The position numbers and the translations under genes were made by a program. This document shows, piece by piece, positions 12,600 through 15,362 of a DNA stretch of 15,362 nucleotides. The DNA comes from an uncultured Emergencia sp. GTDB lineage: Bacteria; Bacillota; Clostridia; Peptostreptococcales; Anaerovoracaceae. Each line of letters opens with the position of its first letter. Within the stretch, counting starts at the first letter, position 1. The notes under the pieces were generated by a model, which searched no databases, was not told where the DNA came from, and saw only the letters and a program-made list of their open reading frames with translations. The stretch covers positions 1-15,362 of the forward strand of contig CALLDR010000085.1 in NCBI GenBank assembly GCA_937997955.1, written 5' to 3'.

Positions 12600-13229
12600 C
12601 TATTTGGTGCCGTACAGCCGGTCTCCCGCATCGCCCAGTCCCGGCAGGATATAGGCGTTTTCGTTGAGACATTCGTCCTTGGCGGCAATATAGATATCCA
12701 CGTCAGGATGCTCCCGCTGCAGCGCCTCAATGCCCTCAGGCGCCGCGATCAGGCACATGAAGGTGATGTCCTTTCCGCCTCTCTGCTTGATAAAATCGAT
12801 GGCGGCCACGGCGCTTCCCCCGGTCGCCAGCATCGGGTCCACCACGAAGATCTGCCGCTTTTCAATATCCGTCGGCAGTTTGCAGTAGTACTCCACCGGC
12901 TCGTGGGTCTGCGGATCGCGGTACAGTCCCACATGGCCTACCTTGGCGTTGGGAACCAGAGCCAGCATTCCGTCGACAAAGCCCAGGCCCGCGCGCAGGA
13001 TCGGAACGATGGCGATATCCTCGCCTTTGAGCATGTTCACCTTTGTCCGCTGCATCGGCGTTTCAATTTCAACTTCTTCCAGCGGAAGATTTCTGGTCGC
13101 TTCAAAGCCCATGAGCATGGCGATCTCTCTCGCCAATTCGCGAAAATCCTTTACGCTGGTCTCCGTCTTTCTCATCAGCGCGACCTTGTGCTGAATCAGC
13201 GGATGATCAAATACATATACCTTTCCCAT
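12600..13229 (-). CDS. upp: Uracil phosphoribosyltransferase
   Basis: Converts uracil and PRPP to UMP in pyrimidine salvage. The 209-residue length is the family norm. It has the substrate loop PILRAGLGFVDGM, the PRPP-binding loop VVDPMLATGGSA and the C-terminal uracil-binding region ending in GDRLYGTK. The ATG at 13229 (MGKVYVFDHPL) is chosen because GGAGG lies 7 nt upstream and the homologous start is here. The longer open frame back to 13352 is upstream noise that overlaps rpiB. It is the last gene of a minus-strand run tsaC-rpiB-upp, 34 bp after rpiB, an order common in Firmicutes. Confidence 0.97.
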   Translation of the reverse strand: MGKVYVFDHPLIQHKVALMRKTETSVKDFRELAREIAMLMGFEATRNLPLEEVEIETPMQRTKVNMLKGEDIAIVPILRAGLGFVDGMLALVPNAKVGHVGLYRDPQTHEPVEYYCKLPTDIEKRQIFVVDPMLATGGSAVAAIDFIKQRGGKDITFMCLIAAPEGIEALQREHPDVDIYIAAKDECLNENAYILPGLGDAGDRLYGTK

Positions 13230-13263
13230 CGCATGTCCTCCATCTTTTGTATTATCTATTTCG

Positions 13264-13695
13264 TTACATTTCGTCGAGCATGTCCGTGCGCCTCTGATGA
13301 CGCCCGCCCTCGAATTCTGTGTCAAGCCAGGTATCGACGATCTGCAGGGCAAGCTCCGGCTCAGTCAGACGGCCGCCCAGTGCGATCATGTTGGCGTTGT
13401 TGTGCTGTCTGCACAGTCTGGCCATCTCCACCGACGTGCAAAGCGCGCACCGCACGCCTTTGACTTTGTTGGCGGCGATGGAAATGCCGATGCCCGAACC
13501 GCAGCAGACGATGCCTCTGTCGGCTCTGCCGCCGGCAACCGCTTCCCCGCAGGCCTTTCCGTAGACAGGGTAATCCACAGATTCCTCAGAATCCGTTCCC
13601 AGGTCAACCACCTTTATGCCCCTCTCTCTCAAATGCTCTCTTATGGTATTTTTCAGCGCGAACCCGCCGTGGTCGCTGGCAATTGCAATAATCAT
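13264..13695 (-). CDS. rpiB: Ribose-5-phosphate isomerase B
   Basis: Interconverts ribose-5-phosphate and ribulose-5-phosphate in the pentose phosphate pathway. The 143-residue RpiB/LacAB protein has the N-terminal SDHGG motif, a catalytic Cys region in VCCGSGIGISIAANK, and HNNANMIALGGR, which binds phosphate and substrate. The start at 13695 lies only 6 bp after the tsaC stop, so it is surely in the same operon. The nearest Shine-Dalgarno (AGAAAGG) is rather far, so translational coupling to tsaC is likely. Some family members act on allose-6-phosphate, but the operon context favours the housekeeping role. Confidence 0.95.
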   Translation of the reverse strand: MIIAIASDHGGFALKNTIREHLRERGIKVVDLGTDSEESVDYPVYGKACGEAVAGGRADRGIVCCGSGIGISIAANKVKGVRCALCTSVEMARLCRQHNNANMIALGGRLTEPELALQIVDTWLDTEFEGGRHQRRTDMLDEM

Positions 13696-13701
13696 AATTT
13701 C

Positions 13702-14730
13702 TCATACCTTTCTGATGTTATATCCCGCCGACTTCAGCATCCGGTTCATCACGGAAAAACCGATGCCTTCCTCGGCCAGCGCCGCCGCAAGGATCACGTC
13801 CGCCCCCGCGTCGTCGGCCTCTCTCAGCCGCGCGAAAAAGTCGTGGGCCGCAGTTCTCTCGTCTCCTCCATCAAAGAGTATCAGACAGACTTTTTGTCCC
13901 GCGTCCTCCCGTGCGGTCCTTTCGGCTTCGATGGCCCTCCGGACAGCCTGGCTCTCACCTTCAAAGATGATCATCTCCGCCTTCGGCGCATAATGCTTAT
14001 ATTTCATGCCCGGCGCCCGGGGCTTGAAATCCTCTTCGGTATCCGCGCCGGCATCTCCGTTGTTGAACATGTCCGGCCGCCGGTTCAGCGTCGGATCCAG
14101 GGCAACGGTTTTTCCCAGCGCCTTCTCAAAATCCTCTTTGGTGATGATGCCCGGCCGCAGGATCATCGGCGTATCCTCTGTCATGTCGATGACAGAGGAC
14201 TCGATGCCTACCTGACAGTCTCCGCTGCAGATGATAGCGTCGATCTTCCCCGACAGGTCGTCTATGACATGCTTTGCCGTAGTCGGGCTGGGCTTTCCTG
14301 ACAGGTTGGCGCTGGGCGCCGCGATGGGACAGCCAGAGAGCCGTATCAGCTCCAGCGCCGCCGGATGGCTGGGCATTCGGAGCCCCACCGTATCCAGTCC
14401 GCCCGTCGTCACATCAGGAACCACAGGCAGTCTCGGCACGATCATGGTCATGGGTCCGGGCCAGAAAGCCTTCATCAGCTTTTCCATATCCTCGGTGAGC
14501 CCCGGCGTCAGCTTCAGCAGATCGTCTTTTGACGATATGTGAACGATCATCGGATTATCCGACGGACGTCCCTTTGCCGCGTAGACCTTTGCGACGGCGC
14601 GCGGGTTCAGGGCGTCGGCTCCAAGGCCGTACACCGTCTCCGTGGGGAACGCCGTCAAACCGCCGCCGGCAATAATGGCCGCCGCGGCCCTGATATCTTC
14701 AATTGTATCGTTGAATAGTTTCGTCTTCAT
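13702..14730 (-). CDS. L-threonylcarbamoyladenylate synthase (TsaC/Sua5, YwlC type)
   Basis: Makes threonylcarbamoyl-AMP from Thr, bicarbonate and ATP for the t6A37 modification of ANN-decoding tRNAs. The 342-residue protein is the long Sua5 form. A YrdC domain at about 10-200 has FPTETVYGLGADA, KGRPSDNPMIVH and APSANLSGKPSPT. A linker follows, then a Sua5 domain at about 235-342 beginning RAPGMKYKHYAPKA. The ATG at 14730 has a modest AGGT about 8 nt upstream. It heads the run tsaC-rpiB-upp. In many Firmicutes prfA and prmC precede this gene; here prfA does, but prmC is absent and repeats fill the gap. Confidence 0.95.
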   Translation of the reverse strand: MKTKLFNDTIEDIRAAAAIIAGGGLTAFPTETVYGLGADALNPRAVAKVYAAKGRPSDNPMIVHISSKDDLLKLTPGLTEDMEKLMKAFWPGPMTMIVPRLPVVPDVTTGGLDTVGLRMPSHPAALELIRLSGCPIAAPSANLSGKPSPTTAKHVIDDLSGKIDAIICSGDCQVGIESSVIDMTEDTPMILRPGIITKEDFEKALGKTVALDPTLNRRPDMFNNGDAGADTEEDFKPRAPGMKYKHYAPKAEMIIFEGESQAVRRAIEAERTAREDAGQKVCLILFDGGDERTAAHDFFARLREADDAGADVILAAALAEEGIGFSVMNRMLKSAGYNIRKV

Positions 14731-14746
14731 GGTTTTTACCTACGTA

Positions 14747-14920
14747 AAAGTGCAGGGGTTTTTTATACCGTGAGCGCTGGATTTTTTGTTCACGGCGCGA
14801 AAGCAAGCAGCCTGCGGGAATCCTCAAAGCGCAGGGGTATTTCGGCCACGAACGCTGGATTCTTTGTTCACAGCGCGAAAGCAAGCAGCCTGCGGGAATC
14901 TCCAAAGCGCAGGTATATTT
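14747..14920. repeat. 78-bp tandem direct repeats (two copies plus a partial)
   Basis: Copies begin at about 14775 and 14853 with exact 78-bp spacing. Both contain CGCTGGATT, GTTCAC, then GCGCGAAAGCAAGCAGCC followed by TGCGGGAATC, then AAAGCGCAGG, with only a few changes. AAAGTGCAGGGG at about 14747 is the end of a third, degraded copy. Within each unit CCTGCG and CGCAGG can form a hairpin. The array fills the tsaC-prfA spacer. It looks like an intergenic repeat family of the host genome, but other copies cannot be checked here. Confidence 0.85.
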
Positions 14921-14933
14921 TCGCAGTACACAG

Positions 14934-14997
14934 CTTTGGCGATGGCTTGCGAACGCGCGTACTTGAAGTACGTAATTGAGCAAGACAGATGGCAAAG
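14934..14997. repeat. Long imperfect palindrome between tsaC and prfA
   Basis: Centred on 14965, a perfect 13-bp core GTACTTGAAGTAC (14959-14971) is flanked by further symmetric blocks: CTTGC (14946-14950) with GCAAG (14980-14984), and CTTTG (14934-14938) with CAAAG (14993-14997). Mismatched bulges lie between. It directly abuts the 78-bp array and lies 27 bp after the prfA stop. No T-run follows, so it is not a classical terminator; it may be a REP-like element or an RNA 3' structure. Confidence 0.6.
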
Positions 14998-15023
14998 CGA
15001 AGTAATGCGGAAATATAACAAGC

Positions 15024-15362
15024 TTAGAAGTTCTTCATCTTCTCCGCCTGGTCATTGGTAATCAACGCGTCGATGATCTCATCCAGCTCCCCGTCTAAGA
15101 TGTTGTTCAGCTTATACAGGGTCAGACCGATCCTGTGCTCGCTGACTCTGCCCTGAGGGAAGTTATAGGTTCTGATTCTCTCGCTTCTGTCGCCAGAGCC
15201 GACCTGGCTCTTTCTGGCTTCAGAGATCTCTTTGTTCTGCTCCTGGACCTTCAGGTCATACAGTCTGGACCGCAGAACCTTAAAGGCCTTCTCTTTGTTC
15301 TTGATCTGGGACTTCTCGTCCTGGCAGGTAACCACCAGGCCGGTCGGCACGTGGGTCAGACG
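15024..15362 (-). CDS. prfA: Peptide chain release factor 1, C-terminal part (cut by window edge)
   Basis: The last 112 codons of a class I release factor recognising UAA and UAG. The visible part starts at RLTHVPTGLVVTCQDEKSQ, just after where the GGQ motif would be. It includes KNKEKAFKVLRSRLYDL, GDRSERIRTYNFPQGRVSEHRI and the usual acidic and basic end. The gene runs off the right edge, so its start is outside the window; about 355-360 residues are expected in full. ERIRTYNFPQGRV favours RF1 over RF2. Its 3' neighbour, after a 293-bp repeat-filled spacer, is tsaC. Confidence 0.95.
   Translation of the reverse strand, partial: RLTHVPTGLVVTCQDEKSQIKNKEKAFKVLRSRLYDLKVQEQNKEISEARKSQVGSGDRSERIRTYNFPQGRVSEHRIGLTLYKLNNILDGELDEIIDALITNDQAEKMKNF

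Noticed and set aside
13297..14301. 334-codon plus-strand open frame
   Set aside because: It is antisense to rpiB and tsaC, both confidently identified.
14699..14995. Minus-strand ORF with two 26-residue repeats (CALRIPAGCLLSR type)
   Set aside because: It mirrors the 78-bp DNA repeat, has no good ribosome binding site, overlaps the tsaC start, and the composition (Arg, Cys, Ser) is typical of a spurious frame.

Overview
The window reads as chromosomal DNA of an anaerobic Gram-positive bacterium of the Clostridia. Supporting signs are the DacF-type carboxypeptidase, strong AGGAGG ribosome binding sites, a sigma-54 regulon, and the conserved order prfA - tsaC/ywlC - rpiB - upp. The GC-leaning codon use of the core genes fits a Family XIII-like (Anaerovoracaceae-type) lineage, but that placement is inference. 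Nearly every gene lies on the minus strand; the one clear plus-strand gene is a small phage-type repressor.

Layout, left to right. (1) 125-1201: D-Ala-D-Ala carboxypeptidase. (2) 1390-3871: an AT-rich island unlike its neighbours. A minus-strand cluster runs from a TTGACA promoter at 3335-3363 to a terminator at 1390-1431. It encodes a small membrane protein, a Sel1-repeat protein, a frame-disrupted Cys-rich ORF, a JAMM/MPN metallopeptidase and a 60-residue Cys-rich protein. A divergent XRE repressor (3449-3787) faces it across twin 11-bp direct repeats. (3) 4009-8444: a sigma-54 operon. A perfect -24/-12 promoter at 8428-8444 drives an NRAMP-fold transporter with altered metal-site residues, a fumarate-reductase-like flavoprotein, a stand-alone [2Fe-2S] subunit and a DUF6282-type metal-dependent hydrolase. 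It ends at a terminator at 4009-4063. (4) 8643-10790: the probable activator of that operon, a sigma-54 enhancer-binding protein with an unusual N-terminus and a winged-helix-like C-terminus. Five 22-bp tandem repeats lie upstream of it. (5) 11061-15362: housekeeping genes tyrS, upp, rpiB, tsaC and the 3' end of prfA. The gap between tsaC and prfA holds 78-bp tandem repeats and a palindrome where prmC often sits.

How the genes may work together. The sigma-54 unit looks like a dedicated uptake and metabolism pathway: a transporter brings in a substrate, a flavoprotein plus [2Fe-2S] pair carries out a redox step, and a TIM-barrel-like hydrolase acts on an intermediate, all switched on by the adjacent activator. 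The substrate cannot be read from sequence. The second candidate system is the small island, where a de-ubiquitinase-like JAMM peptidase is translationally coupled to a Cys-rich mini-protein and the whole cluster appears controlled by a divergent repressor.
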